64,000 nucleotides of DNA from Microbispora catharanthi (GTDB taxonomy: Bacteria > Actinomycetota > Actinomycetes > Streptosporangiales > Streptosporangiaceae). Positions within the stretch are counted from its first letter, which is position 1, and every line of letters starts with the position of its first letter. Made by a program: the position numbers and the translations under genes. Location of the stretch: contig NZ_VDMA02000004.1 in assembly GCF_006334915.2 (NCBI RefSeq), forward strand, positions 248,001 through 312,000. The letters run 5' to 3'. Below the pieces are notes generated by a model. That model had not been told where the DNA came from and made no database searches. It saw nothing but the letters and a program-made list of their open reading frames with translations. Of this stretch, positions 1 through 9,830 are shown in pieces.

Positions 1-2
1 TG

Positions 3-1544
3 GTCCTGTCTTCTGACGGCGGTACGGTCACGGCCTACCGAACCGTGCATGCGGACCGTAGCTACGCGCAGTACAAAGCAGGGATTCCGTCACGGGTCAG
101 CAAGCACGCGAAAGCCAACCGGCGGTCGGCTTTCGGCGCCCCACGTAAGCCCGGCGGGCATATCACAGATGTCGATCAACTTCGTGACATCGATGTATCC
201 GCTGTCCACATCACACCGGCGGCCGCGGGGGCATTCGAAGGACTGGTCGAAGAAAGCCGGGATCTGCCGGACCCGGAGTTCGACGCAATGCTGAGGCAAC
301 GCCTCGGGACGGACCTCGACCGAAACAGGTTGGTTCCGACAGATCACCACTTCCTCGTCTTCGGGGACCTCCTGACCTGGATCGTCACTCTCGATGGCCA
401 AGCGATCAAATCTGTCCGTCCCCACCACACCGCTGATCTTGCAACCATTAAACTGCTGGAGGACAACGGTGGCCGCCTGCCGACTTACCTCACCGACCCC
501 GACCTGCTCGGGACATGGGTAAGCGGCACCGTCGCGGACCCTGCCGGGGCGGGACGGTTCTATCTGGAGACGGATAAATATCCGCCTGGCCAGGTCATCC
601 TCTGTCTACGGGGCGACGACCCCGTTCCTTCCCCCGGCTCCGAACTCAAGGCATGGGTTTTCCAGCAGAGCTCAGACGGTTTGCTGGTGTCCGTGAACGA
701 GTTCGGTCGCGTCTCAATCTCGGAAGGGATGCGGCAGCGTTACCTCAGCGCCCTCACAGTCTTCGACCAACTCTCAGCAGGCAGCGTTCCCGATGCGGCT
801 GAACGCCTGTCCGATCTGCAAAGCATGGGATCTCGCTGCCTGAACCGCGACCAACCCGACTGGTTGCGCGTGTGGGAGGTCCTCGGCCGTCCTATCCGAG
901 CGCGGCTTCACAGGCTCGTAGCTCTCACGGTAAGAGCGAAGGAATCGCTGACGGGAGAAACCGAGACCCACCTCCCACAGATCCTGACCGATCTACAGAC
1001 GTCAGGTTGGACTGTCGATCTCCAACTCAGCTCCGCCCGGCTACTCAACGGCGACTCCGCCCCTGCGCCTACGGAAGAGGCAATTCCTCCACAGGGTGTC
1101 CCTTCTGTGGCGGCGCCGTCCATCGAAGACCCCTATCTGGCACTCCTGGAGTCCTGGGTGATGGAGAACCGCCGAGATGACGTTCATGAGCGGATCCGCA
1201 ACGAGTTGATGGTGCGGCTCTTCAGAGCGGGCGCATCACCCACCGATTCGCCGATCGTCGACGTTCTCCAGACGGGTAAGTACGGCACGATTCTCTACGA
1301 GGTCATCGGTGCAGGCGGCCTTACGTACGCCGCTCTGCGTGATGGTGCTGTGCACCTGAAGGAGGTCGCCTCGGTACTCGACCGCCCGGCGGATCATATG
1401 TTCCTCGTTCTACCTCAGACCCCAGACGAGAACTGGGCTATCGAGAAAGTATCCGGTATGTTCGGTATCTCAATCATCTGGCGCACAGAATCTGGTTGGG
1501 ACGGCCAGAACGTTGAATTTGCCTTGAACTTGAAGAGTGCATAG
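3..1544 (+). CDS. Hypothetical protein, probably 5'-truncated by the window edge
   Basis: I do not recognise this protein. The frame is open from base 3 without a stop. A GTG at 45 would give 499 residues, but no Shine-Dalgarno sequence precedes it and the upstream codons read as plausible protein, so the true start is probably outside the window. The protein is soluble, with no signal peptide or membrane segment. The C-terminal ~130 residues contain a stretch reading VDVLQTGKYGTILYEVIG followed by alternating hydrophobic segments. This loosely recalls the Asp-then-Glu core of PD-(D/E)XK nuclease folds, but no Lys follows at the expected place. Its position next to a restriction island fits a defence-related role, which is inference only. 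Confidence 0.6.
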   Translation, partial: VLSSDGGTVTAYRTVHADRSYAQYKAGIPSRVSKHAKANRRSAFGAPRKPGGHITDVDQLRDIDVSAVHITPAAAGAFEGLVEESRDLPDPEFDAMLRQRLGTDLDRNRLVPTDHHFLVFGDLLTWIVTLDGQAIKSVRPHHTADLATIKLLEDNGGRLPTYLTDPDLLGTWVSGTVADPAGAGRFYLETDKYPPGQVILCLRGDDPVPSPGSELKAWVFQQSSDGLLVSVNEFGRVSISEGMRQRYLSALTVFDQLSAGSVPDAAERLSDLQSMGSRCLNRDQPDWLRVWEVLGRPIRARLHRLVALTVRAKESLTGETETHLPQILTDLQTSGWTVDLQLSSARLLNGDSAPAPTEEAIPPQGVPSVAAPSIEDPYLALLESWVMENRRDDVHERIRNELMVRLFRAGASPTDSPIVDVLQTGKYGTILYEVIGAGGLTYAALRDGAVHLKEVASVLDRPADHMFLVLPQTPDENWAIEKVSGMFGISIIWRTESGWDGQNVEFALNLKSA

Positions 1545-1673
1545 GCGTGTTCGCAAACACCGAATCGGTTGACGGGCAGAGGGTGGGCTGCGGAAAACGT
1601 GCGCGGTCGTCGTCGTAAAGTATCGGCAGCGCGCTGACGATAGTCGTACTTCGGTCGAAGCCAAGCCTGACGA

Positions 1674-2063
1674 ATGATCGCTCCAAACTATGCCCGTATC
1701 GTCAAAGTTCTCTATGGACCGAGAGAGGCCGTGTTGATCTTGGCCAGGCGACGTGTCACAGGTACAAGTGGGTCTGGGTGGACTACAAGAATTGCGCTCA
1801 ATGCGCCATCGGGAACAGGTGCGGGGCGGGTGATCCCCGCGGCCAACCTGCATAGGGTAACTTGGCTTGAGAATCGGCTGTCTGAACTATGTCGCGAGTA
1901 TAAAAGTAAGAAGCCCAAGTCGCCTGTCGATCGAGACTGTTTTCTTAGGGAGGCGGATAAGCTGATTAGGAACCTCGCCTTGCTTGGTGTTGGCGTGCAG
2001 CGATACCGTGCGAAGGTTAGGGCTGTCGCCAAAGTTGGAAAGGCGGGTAAGAAGAAAACCTAG
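1674..2063 (+). CDS. Small lysine-rich hypothetical protein
   Basis: An open frame of 129 codons with an ATG start but no clear ribosome binding site. The second half reads convincingly as protein, with a helix-like segment around DCFLREADKLIRNLALL and a basic tail ending KAGKKKT. It uses AT-rich codons (aag, aaa, gtt, agg) unlike its neighbours, a sign of transferred, phage-like DNA. The first half is doubtful: another frame over about 1690-1850 reads as a Cys- and Trp-containing peptide (YKWVWVDYKNCAQCAIGNRC) that ends in TAG and has no start codon. The locus may be a frameshifted remnant. No function can be named. Confidence 0.35.
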   Translation: MIAPNYARIVKVLYGPREAVLILARRRVTGTSGSGWTTRIALNAPSGTGAGRVIPAANLHRVTWLENRLSELCREYKSKKPKSPVDRDCFLREADKLIRNLALLGVGVQRYRAKVRAVAKVGKAGKKKT

Positions 2064-2279
2064 TCGAGCAGGCTTGATTTGCGGAGTGCAAAGGGCTTAA
2101 CGAGCGTGGGATGGGGGCGGGACTGGAGCGCAAGCCGGTGGTTTTGGTGCCGGCGGCACTGTCGTCGGTGGTTATGAGTGCCTAAGACCGCCTAACAGAT
2201 TGATCTCCCTTGTGGTTTAATTTATCCGTGTAGTCGGCAAAAGGTTAGCAGCTCTATGGCATACCTCGTCGCTAAGGTA

Positions 2280-3719
2280 TTAGGACGTCTCAAATCGTCC
2301 CTGCTCCGGCATCGAGAAGCGCGCTTTCTGTAGGATCTCCGACAGTTGCGAATTTTCCGCACCTGGGTACAGGTCGTCGTCGCGAGTGCGAGGAAGGCGC
2401 GCACGTAGCGCGCGAGTAGCGCGCTTGGCGAGATCGGAGACGAGTTCGGAATCGAGGTCGAGCACCAGGGTGCCGTACAGGAGAACATCCCATTCGCCCC
2501 ACTCGTTTTCCTCGGTGTCACCGACGATGTCGATGTTGATTCGCCCGCGCCGCGCGAGCAGGAGGAGTTCGCAGACGTCGGGGACGTGCTTGAGAGAATA
2601 GGAATAACAAGCACTGAGGTCGGAAGGACCGAGACCTGGTTCTGTGATCTGGAACTCGATCGTATGCGAGTCACTGGTGTCGACCGACAGGGTTGCGCCT
2701 CGCCGGGTCAGGAGGTTCGCAGCGGCTTCCCGCTGTCGTTTATTTTCCGTGGCGAGGCGCCACCAGGGCAGCGGACCCCATATCCCTGTTGTTGTCCTGT
2801 TCTCTTTGCTGTCGCAGAAGTCGGGGTCCGCCCAGCCAAGGTACGCCTTCAGGCAGCCGTCCTGGAACTGTTCGTCGGCGGTGCGTTCGCGGAGCAGATC
2901 GCATTCCAGGCTGGTGAGGCCCTTCAACGTGCCGGCGACTGCCTCCAAATGACAGCGGACGAGTGAGAGCGCGCGAGAAACCGTGGTCCTCGAAGCGGAA
3001 TCCAGAGCAGTTCCAGCGAGAGTGTTGCTCAGGACTCGTTCAGCCGCCTGGCTCCGCGCGAGATCGTCGCCTAGCTCAAAGAGGTGCTGGATGCCGTTGG
3101 GATTCCAGCACAGCCAGTCGTACCACAAGTCCGCAGCTCGCACTGCGGAGTGGTGCGAGTATGCGCCGATGGCGAGATTTCGGACGGGGACATCCGGCTC
3201 GGCCTTCAGCCGGCTGATGAGGTTCTGGTAGTCCTTAAGAGGATCAGGGGGTAGAGAGCTCAGGGTGTGCAGAACCTGCGCGTCCTGCACACCCCAAAAT
3301 TGAGTGAGTTCCCGCTGGATCTGCTGGGGAGTCAAGGTTCGGCCTCGTTGCGCTGCCCAGTGCTCAAGGAGATGGAGATAGACGTCATCTGGATCCAGCG
3401 GCAAGAGCGCGCCGTCCAGCAGCGAGAACCTACCCTTGAAGCGGGTCTGCCAGTACACCGCCCTGATCAAATCGTCAAGCTCGTGCTCCTCAGGATAGGG
3501 CGTGGAGAAGAGATGGCTCTCCGACAGGAAGGTCAAGATCTCAGAGGCCCGGTACCCTCTGCCGTCCAGCATGGCGATCCTCGCGCAGAGCAGCGCTCGG
3601 GTCAGCTCCGATTCGCCCAGGTCGGGACGCGGGCTGGGGACATCTGACCTAGGCAGAAAACTGCCGATGAAGGCCGCGGACCACTCCCTGCGGAGTCTGT
3701 TCAAATCCAGATCGGTCAC
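2280..3719 (-). CDS. Hypothetical protein (479 aa)
   Basis: I do not recognise this protein. It starts at GTG 3719 with GAGGAGAACC just upstream, a good ribosome binding site. The N-terminal ~170 residues are Leu-rich and probably helical. The middle contains a Trp-rich patch (LWYDWLCWNPNG). The C-terminal third, around TISEFQIT-like and INIDIVGDTEE segments, looks like a beta-rich domain with many acidic residues. There is no signal peptide, transmembrane helix or recognisable catalytic motif. It is transcribed alone, in the same direction as the DUF6119 gene that follows it upstream. Its place at the border of the restriction island suggests an accessory gene. Confidence 0.7.
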   Translation of the reverse strand: MTDLDLNRLRREWSAAFIGSFLPRSDVPSPRPDLGESELTRALLCARIAMLDGRGYRASEILTFLSESHLFSTPYPEEHELDDLIRAVYWQTRFKGRFSLLDGALLPLDPDDVYLHLLEHWAAQRGRTLTPQQIQRELTQFWGVQDAQVLHTLSSLPPDPLKDYQNLISRLKAEPDVPVRNLAIGAYSHHSAVRAADLWYDWLCWNPNGIQHLFELGDDLARSQAAERVLSNTLAGTALDSASRTTVSRALSLVRCHLEAVAGTLKGLTSLECDLLRERTADEQFQDGCLKAYLGWADPDFCDSKENRTTTGIWGPLPWWRLATENKRQREAAANLLTRRGATLSVDTSDSHTIEFQITEPGLGPSDLSACYSYSLKHVPDVCELLLLARRGRINIDIVGDTEENEWGEWDVLLYGTLVLDLDSELVSDLAKRATRALRARLPRTRDDDLYPGAENSQLSEILQKARFSMPEQGRFETS

Positions 3720-3838
3720 CGGTTCTCCTCGCCTCAGAATGCGGATGACCCCGGGTATATCAGGGCTCCGGTGTAGTTCTGGTCTCAGTCCTAAGCCGGA
3801 TTCTTAAGGGCTCCCGGGCCGAGGAGCACAGGTACTTG

Positions 3839-3873
3839 CTCTCCTGTCGGAGGACTTGCCCCCAACAGGAGAG
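3839..3873. terminator. Candidate terminator hairpin
   Basis: A perfect 9-bp inverted repeat, CTCTCCTGT (3839-3847) and ACAGGAGAG (3865-3873), separated by 17 nt. It lies directly after the stop codon of the minus-strand DUF6119 gene. No T-tract follows, so the terminator call is tentative. Confidence 0.45.
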
Positions 3874-3878
3874 AGCAG

Positions 3879-5534
3879 CTACGCGGCCTTCTTGCTGCGT
3901 GCGGGTTCGGCGGGGATACCGACAACCTCGACGGTTACACCATGCTCCCGCCTGAGCGTGTCGGCCATGCTCACGAGCGCGACCTGCGCGAACGGGTAGA
4001 GCGAGTCGGGGGTCAGCTCCTTGCCCTTGAGGAGGATGGCCAGGACGATCTTGCTGGGGAGAAAGTCCTCCGGCACGGTCAGCCGGCCGCCGCTGAACTG
4101 GGCGACCTTGGCCCTGAACTTCGCCCTCGCCTCCGGCTGGAAAAACAGTGCCTGGGTCGAGACCAGTGCCTGGGCGAACTGGTGGCTCAGCGGCTCAGAG
4201 CTGTCCGCCGCCTTGACGTGGACCAGGGTGTGCTTGTCGGTGAAGCCGTCGCAGGCCTCGAATCCCTTACCCCGCCGGTGCTGCGGCGTCCTGATGAACT
4301 TCCGGTCAAGGCACACGTACTTGTCCGACCCGAGGCGGTCCTGGACCCGGAGGTTGTAGTTCTTCTCCTCCTCGCCGAGCCGCCACGGCGGCATCTCAAG
4401 CTCCGGCTTGTCCGTGATGAGCTCATGCAGCCGCTGCCTGATCGACTCCACGTAGGTGGCGCCGCACTCGTACCATTCACCGTCACTGAGCTGGTAGATG
4501 CACGACCCGATCGACACCGTCGCCTCGATCCACCGGATGACCTTGGCACCGGCGATCCGATCCTTGCCGTCGCGGTCGGCGCACATCTCGACGTGCCCAT
4601 CGCGCAGCGCGGTGACCGGGTCCAGGCAGTACTGCACCTTGCACCGGTGCCGCAGGTCGTCGAGATCAAGGTCCTCCCTGACGATCGCGATACTGCCGAT
4701 CTTGATGCGATACGAGCGGGTTTCGTGATGCCGATCGGCAAGGTCGACCGGGGCCACGACCTGAAGACGCAGATCGCCGTGGCCGCGAAGACCGTCGCCC
4801 AACAGGGCATTGAGCCTGTCCCGCAGCTCACCGGCGGGCACGGGCTGAATCGCCTCGAGGCGCTCAAAGTCGGGTGGTACCTCCCGCTCGCTGATCTCGT
4901 TCAGCCGGTGCAGAAGGGCGAGAAACAGCTGCGGATCTACGGGGATGGGCAGGCGCAGGCCGTCTGCACCCTCGATGGAGACCGTCTTGCGATGGGAGAG
5001 GCCGAGGTCAGATGCACGGATCATTCCCCCGAGCTTCTTGACCAGCTCGGCGTGATCGCGCAGGCCGATGCCGCCGATGGGGATGCCGCCGGGGACCAGG
5101 GTGGAGTCCTGCCGAGAGATGCCGCCGAGCGCCCGACGGACGACGTCCCGGACATCGAGGGGGTCGGTGACGCGCAACGCGCAGCGAAGCCCGAAGCCGG
5201 TCTCCTTCGCATCCGTGATCGACAGATACCCCTGCCCGAACCCGATGCCGTAGACGTGCTCGCCCACGCCGACGATGAGCACGGCTTCAGCGTCCTGCCT
5301 CTTGAGGCCGAGCGGAACGCCGGTGAGCTGGGACAGGCTGGCACACCAGCCGGTCGTGGCCGTCGGGAGCTGCCGGAAGTAGAGGAGAGCCGGAGCACCG
5401 GCGATGTCGATCTGCACGACGTCGACTCCGGGTTCTGCGAGGCGGTCGACGGACGTGGCGTCGAACATCGCATCGACGGTCGGCGTGATGCCGGTGAGCC
5501 GGTACACGGTGGCAGGCAGGGTCGTGGGTGCCAT
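3879..5534 (-). CDS. TIGR04141/DUF6119 family sporadically distributed protein
   Basis: A 551-residue protein of the TIGR04141 (DUF6119) family, whose members are about this long, occur sporadically and often sit beside restriction-modification genes. Their biochemical role is unknown to me. The family's C-terminal signature is visible: a region reading FEACDGFTDKHTLVHVKAAD followed by SSEPLSHQFAQALVS, close to the usual HVK...SS.LSH.F.Q pattern. I chose ATG 5534 because CTGGAGGAACAG precedes it perfectly. A longer frame to 5741 exists, but its extra residues have no protein character. It is divergent from the methylase gene at 5699 with a ~164-bp shared promoter region, so the two may be co-regulated. 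Confidence 0.85.
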   Translation of the reverse strand: MAPTTLPATVYRLTGITPTVDAMFDATSVDRLAEPGVDVVQIDIAGAPALLYFRQLPTATTGWCASLSQLTGVPLGLKRQDAEAVLIVGVGEHVYGIGFGQGYLSITDAKETGFGLRCALRVTDPLDVRDVVRRALGGISRQDSTLVPGGIPIGGIGLRDHAELVKKLGGMIRASDLGLSHRKTVSIEGADGLRLPIPVDPQLFLALLHRLNEISEREVPPDFERLEAIQPVPAGELRDRLNALLGDGLRGHGDLRLQVVAPVDLADRHHETRSYRIKIGSIAIVREDLDLDDLRHRCKVQYCLDPVTALRDGHVEMCADRDGKDRIAGAKVIRWIEATVSIGSCIYQLSDGEWYECGATYVESIRQRLHELITDKPELEMPPWRLGEEEKNYNLRVQDRLGSDKYVCLDRKFIRTPQHRRGKGFEACDGFTDKHTLVHVKAADSSEPLSHQFAQALVSTQALFFQPEARAKFRAKVAQFSGGRLTVPEDFLPSKIVLAILLKGKELTPDSLYPFAQVALVSMADTLRREHGVTVEVVGIPAEPARSKKAA

Positions 5535-5698
5535 CTGTTCCTCCAGAGGACGTGGGGTAGCGGCGGCAGCCAAGCCGCCTTCGAGGAATATGTGCTTGCA
5601 GTGAGTATGACTGAAAGCACCGTTAAAAAGTTCCATCTTGGCAAACGAAGCTTCAAGTTGATACCGTCGGGACGGTTGCTTAGCGAGAGGGAGGTGCC

Positions 5699-7774
5699 GT
5701 GTCTCAGCCGTCCGTGCACGTAACCGCAGCTGAGATCGCACGTTTCGCCGGCGTCACGCGAGCGACTGTCAGTAACTGGCGGCGGCGCCACCCTGACTTC
5801 CCTGGCCCTGTTGCTGGTTCTGAAGCGAGCCCTCTCTACGACCTCACCGCCGTACGCGCCTGGCTGAAGTCGCGCGGGCAGACGCCCACGGTCACGCCGA
5901 TCGAGGAACTCCGGAACCTTCTGCGCCTGCGCATAGGCACGCCGGTCGCGACGCGGCTGCTCCCATTCGTGTACGCCACAGCCCGACTTGACTCAGCCGA
6001 GCAGGCCAAGCTGGCGAAACTGACCGACAACGACCTGGCCATCGCGGCGACCCGTGCAGTCACTGCTCACGCCGCCGATCTGCCCGTCACCCAGGGCGAG
6101 GACTTCGGCCCCGACGATGCTGAGTTACTGCGGGCCGTACTGAACGGCCTACTTGCCGAAGGCGGTCAAGCGGTCCTCGACGTTCTGGCCGAGCGGGAAC
6201 TGACAGACACCCACTCGATCGGCGCCTACCGCACCCCGCGGCCGCTCGCCGATCTCATGGCACGGTTCCTCCATACCGACGACGGCTCGTATCCGGCAGC
6301 AGTGTTCGATCCGGCCTGCGGCACCGGGAGTCTCCTGGAGGCGGCAGGTCGACAAGGTGCGATGCGGCTCCTGGGCCAGGATCTGCTCGAGGTGCAAGCC
6401 CTACGTAGCGCTGTCCGCCTCAAGATCGCCCTGTCTGACCGACACACGGTGATCCAATCGGGGGACAGCATCCGCGCAGACGCTTTCGCCGACTTGCAAG
6501 CCGATGCAGTTCTGTGTAGCCCGCCTTTCGCCGATCGGGATCGGGGCCATGACACACTGATCTACGACCCACGCTGGACGTATGGCGTGCCACCCCGCAG
6601 CGAGAGCGAGCTGGCCTGGGTACAGCATGCGCTGGCCCATCTGGCTCCAGGTGGGTATGCCGTACTGCTCCTGCCACCGGGAACGGGCTTCCGTTCCCCC
6701 GGAAGATCGATCCGGACTGAATTGCTCAAGGCGGGAGCATTGCGTGCGGTCATCGCCCTGCCGCCGGGCATCGTCGTCCCGCTGCACATCGGCCTCCACC
6801 TGTGGGTGCTACGCCGCCCAGACCAGAACCCGCCCACGGACTCGATCCTGATGATGGACCTGAGTCGCCAGTCGGACCGCCGTGAGACGATCGACTGGAC
6901 CTCCCTCACCGATACGGTTCTTGCATCGTGGCACTCCTATCTGAGTGACCCTGCACACTTTGAGCCTGTTCCTGAGTTGGCTCGGGCCGTGCCGGTGGTC
7001 GAGTTGTTCGGCGACAACGTCGACCTCACCCCCGTCCGGCATTTGCACCGAACGAAGCTGGACCCCGCCGAGGTCTCTCGTCAGGCCCGTGCGCTGCTCG
7101 AGCAGCTTCATCGGAGCCTTGATGATTTTTCTGCTGCGATAGATGCCCAGAGCTGGGCCGACGGCGAAACCGAGAGCAAGACATGGCGCACTGCCACTGT
7201 GAGTGATCTCGCTAAAGGTGGGATGCTCACTATCCGGCGCACGGTACGTGACACCTCTGACACTCCTCTGCCAGAGGAACACCGCACCCGGCCCGTTCTC
7301 AGGAGCCGGGATGTCGCAACAGGCAGCCGCGCTACCGGTGCGGCTGACGAGGACAGAGCGGCGCCGCCGATTGTTGTAGAGACCGGTGATGTGCTGCTGC
7401 CCAGGGTCGCCGCGCGTGACCAGATAGCTTGCCGAGTCGCTGATGAGGATGACGCGGGCTGCCTGCTCGGACCCAACCTCACCGTGCTTCGCGTTGATCC
7501 GGCCCGCATCGATCCGTGGTTCCTCGCCGGATTCCTGCTGTCCGAGGAGAACCTCGTCGCCGCCACGGGTTTGCGGCAGGACGTCTCACTCGAACCCAGC
7601 AAACTCAAGGTGCCGCTGTTGCCGTTGCGCGAACAACACAGGTACGGCAGAGCCTTCCACAACCTGCACTGGCTGGAACACGCCGCCCGTAAGGCCCGGA
7701 ATCTGGCTTTTGACACTACGCGGACGATCTCCGATGTCCTGAGTCGGGGTGCGCTCGCGCCCCCGGACTCCTGA
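5699..7774 (+). CDS. N-6 DNA methylase with N-terminal HTH and C-terminal specificity-like region
   Basis: A 691-residue adenine-specific DNA methyltransferase. Residues ~8-60 form a helix-turn-helix of MerR/excisionase type (AAEIARFAGVTRATVSNWRR). Residues 204-213 are AdoMet motif I (DPACGTGSLL). Residues 274-277 are SPPF, a variant of the catalytic NPPF/Y box. The last ~200 residues (from about KTWRTATVSDL, through VLRSRDV and DVLLPRVAARD) resemble one target-recognition domain of an HsdS subunit, so modification and specificity seem fused. It starts at GTG 5699 after GAGAGGGAG. It is the first plus-strand gene of the island and precedes a complete HsdM-HsdS-HsdR set by 88 bp. It could act alone or as an extra modification subunit. 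Confidence 0.85.
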   Translation: MSQPSVHVTAAEIARFAGVTRATVSNWRRRHPDFPGPVAGSEASPLYDLTAVRAWLKSRGQTPTVTPIEELRNLLRLRIGTPVATRLLPFVYATARLDSAEQAKLAKLTDNDLAIAATRAVTAHAADLPVTQGEDFGPDDAELLRAVLNGLLAEGGQAVLDVLAERELTDTHSIGAYRTPRPLADLMARFLHTDDGSYPAAVFDPACGTGSLLEAAGRQGAMRLLGQDLLEVQALRSAVRLKIALSDRHTVIQSGDSIRADAFADLQADAVLCSPPFADRDRGHDTLIYDPRWTYGVPPRSESELAWVQHALAHLAPGGYAVLLLPPGTGFRSPGRSIRTELLKAGALRAVIALPPGIVVPLHIGLHLWVLRRPDQNPPTDSILMMDLSRQSDRRETIDWTSLTDTVLASWHSYLSDPAHFEPVPELARAVPVVELFGDNVDLTPVRHLHRTKLDPAEVSRQARALLEQLHRSLDDFSAAIDAQSWADGETESKTWRTATVSDLAKGGMLTIRRTVRDTSDTPLPEEHRTRPVLRSRDVATGSRATGAADEDRAAPPIVVETGDVLLPRVAARDQIACRVADEDDAGCLLGPNLTVLRVDPARIDPWFLAGFLLSEENLVAATGLRQDVSLEPSKLKVPLLPLREQHRYGRAFHNLHWLEHAARKARNLAFDTTRTISDVLSRGALAPPDS

Positions 7775-7862
7775 TTGTGCAATCCGGTAGACGCACTCAT
7801 GCGTCTCCATTAGGAACCAGACGTTGAAGAACACCCTCTGACAACCAAAGAGAAGGACCCCC

Positions 7863-9830
7863 TTGGACCTCGGCAAGCACTCCCAGCTGTCCAACCACGC
7901 CTGGGCCGTCGCCGACCTGCTGCGCGGCGACTTCAAACGGCACGAGTACGGTCAGGTCATCCTGCCGTTCACGGTCCTGCGCCGCCTTGAATGCGTCCTG
8001 GAACCGACCCGCGACAAGGTCGCCGACGCCTACGAAGGCGGGGAGCAGCGGGAGTTCTTCCTGCGCCGGGCCTCGGGGCACAGCTTCTACAACACCAGCC
8101 GTTACACGCTGAAGAAGATCGCCAGCGATCCGCAGCACGCCGCCGTCAACCTGGGCAAGTACGTGGCAGCTTTCTCGGAGAACGCCCGTGAGGTGCTGGA
8201 GAAGTACGACTTCGCCCAGCAGGTCAAGAAGCTCGATGAGGCGAAGCTCGTCTATCAGATCGTCGGCAAGTTCGCCGACCTCGACCTGCGGCCCGAGATG
8301 GTCGGCAACCAGCAGATGGGCTACGTCTTCGAGGACCTGATCCGGCGGTTCGCTGAAGCCTCCAACGAGACTGCTGGTGAGCATTTCACCCCGCGCGAGG
8401 TCATCGAGCTGATGGTGAACCTCCTCATCGCCCCCGACGCCGACCTGCTGCGAGAGAGCGGCGTCGTCCGCACCGTGCTCGACCCGGCATGTGGCACCGG
8501 CGGCATGCTCAGCGCCGCCGAGGAGCACATCACCGCCTTCAACCCCGGCGCCACGGTCAAGGTGTTCGGGCAGGAGCTCAACCCCGAATCGTGGGCGATC
8601 TGCCGGTCCGACCTGATGATCAAGGGGCAGAACCCGGACAACATTGCCTTCGGTAACTCCTTCACGGACGACGGCCACCGGCGCGAGAAGTTCGACTACC
8701 TGCTCGCCAACCCGCCGTTCGGCGTCGAATGGAAGAAGATCAAGGACCAGATCGAGACCGAGCACAAGACCGACCCCGACGGCAAGTTCCGGGCCGGCCT
8801 CCCGCGCATCAACGACGGCTCGTTCCTCTTCCTCCAGCACATGATCTCGAAGATGAAGACGCCCGCCGTCGGCGGCAGCCGCATCGCGATCGTCTTCAAC
8901 GGCTCCCCGCTGTTCACCGGCGCGGCCGGCTCAGGCGAGTCGGAGATCCGCCGCTGGATTCTGGAGAACGACTGGCTGGAGGCGATCGTCGCGCTCCCGG
9001 ACCAGCTCTTCTACAACACCGGAATCTCCACCTACTTCTGGATCCTCACCAACCGCAAGGCCCCGGCTCACCGCGGCAAGGTCGTCCTGCTGGACGCCCG
9101 GGACTACTGGCAGAAGATGCGCAAGTCCCTCGGCGACAAGCGCAAGGAGATCGGCAAGGACCAAATCAAGGAGATCACTCGGCTGTACGGCGAAGCCCTC
9201 ACCGTGGCCGATGACCCCGATCACCCCCTGCACGGCAAGGTGAAGGTCTTCCGCAACGAAGACTTCGGCTACCGTCGCGTCACCGTCGAGCGCCCGCTCA
9301 AGCTCCGCTTCGAACTCACTGAGGAGACCATCGAAGCCATCCGCAACTCTGCCAAGCTCGAAATTCACCTCGACGCCTGGACGCTGGCCGACGCGCTTCA
9401 GCCGCTCGTCGGCACCACGTGGGGGACGAAGAAGGAGGCATTTGGTGCCATTCAGGAGGCGGCGGTCGCGGCCGGCCTGCAGTGGCCGGCAAAGGCGCCG
9501 TTCCTGGCAACGCTGCGGGACGTCGTCGGCGTTCGCGACCCACAGGGCGAGGTGCAGCACAAAAAGAAGGAGATCGAGCCGGATCCCGAGCTGCGCGACT
9601 ACGAAAACGTCCCGCTGGATGAGGACGTCGAGGAGTACCTCAAGCGGGAGATCCACCCACACGTCCCGGACGCGTGGATCGACCACGCCAAGACGAAGAT
9701 CGGCTACGAGATCCCCTTCACCCGCCACTTCTACGTCTACACGCCCCCGCGTTCGCTCGCTGAGATCGACGCTGAACTGAAGTCCCTCGAGGCCGAGATC
9801 CAGACTCTCCTCAGCGAGGTGACCGAATGA
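7863..9830 (+). CDS. hsdM: Type I restriction-modification system methyltransferase subunit HsdM
   Basis: The adenine methyltransferase subunit of a type I restriction enzyme. With HsdS it modifies the recognition site, and HsdR is needed for cleavage. The 655-residue length is normal. Residues ~8-130 match the helical HsdM N-terminal domain. Motif I (DPACGTGGM) is at 207-215 and the catalytic NPPF at 283-286. The C-terminal ~150 residues include the helical part that contacts HsdS. The start is TTG 7863, with GAGAAGGA upstream; the N-terminus there (LGKHSQLSNHAWAVADLLRG) matches family starts. The stop overlaps the hsdS ATG in an ATGA, so translation is coupled. Confidence 0.95.
   Translation: MDLGKHSQLSNHAWAVADLLRGDFKRHEYGQVILPFTVLRRLECVLEPTRDKVADAYEGGEQREFFLRRASGHSFYNTSRYTLKKIASDPQHAAVNLGKYVAAFSENAREVLEKYDFAQQVKKLDEAKLVYQIVGKFADLDLRPEMVGNQQMGYVFEDLIRRFAEASNETAGEHFTPREVIELMVNLLIAPDADLLRESGVVRTVLDPACGTGGMLSAAEEHITAFNPGATVKVFGQELNPESWAICRSDLMIKGQNPDNIAFGNSFTDDGHRREKFDYLLANPPFGVEWKKIKDQIETEHKTDPDGKFRAGLPRINDGSFLFLQHMISKMKTPAVGGSRIAIVFNGSPLFTGAAGSGESEIRRWILENDWLEAIVALPDQLFYNTGISTYFWILTNRKAPAHRGKVVLLDARDYWQKMRKSLGDKRKEIGKDQIKEITRLYGEALTVADDPDHPLHGKVKVFRNEDFGYRRVTVERPLKLRFELTEETIEAIRNSAKLEIHLDAWTLADALQPLVGTTWGTKKEAFGAIQEAAVAAGLQWPAKAPFLATLRDVVGVRDPQGEVQHKKKEIEPDPELRDYENVPLDEDVEEYLKREIHPHVPDAWIDHAKTKIGYEIPFTRHFYVYTPPRSLAEIDAELKSLEAEIQTLLSEVTE

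Noticed and set aside
3942-5723. 593-codon plus-strand open frame opposite the DUF6119 gene
   Set aside because: It is an antisense frame without start signal or protein-like composition; the minus-strand gene has a family match and ribosome binding site.
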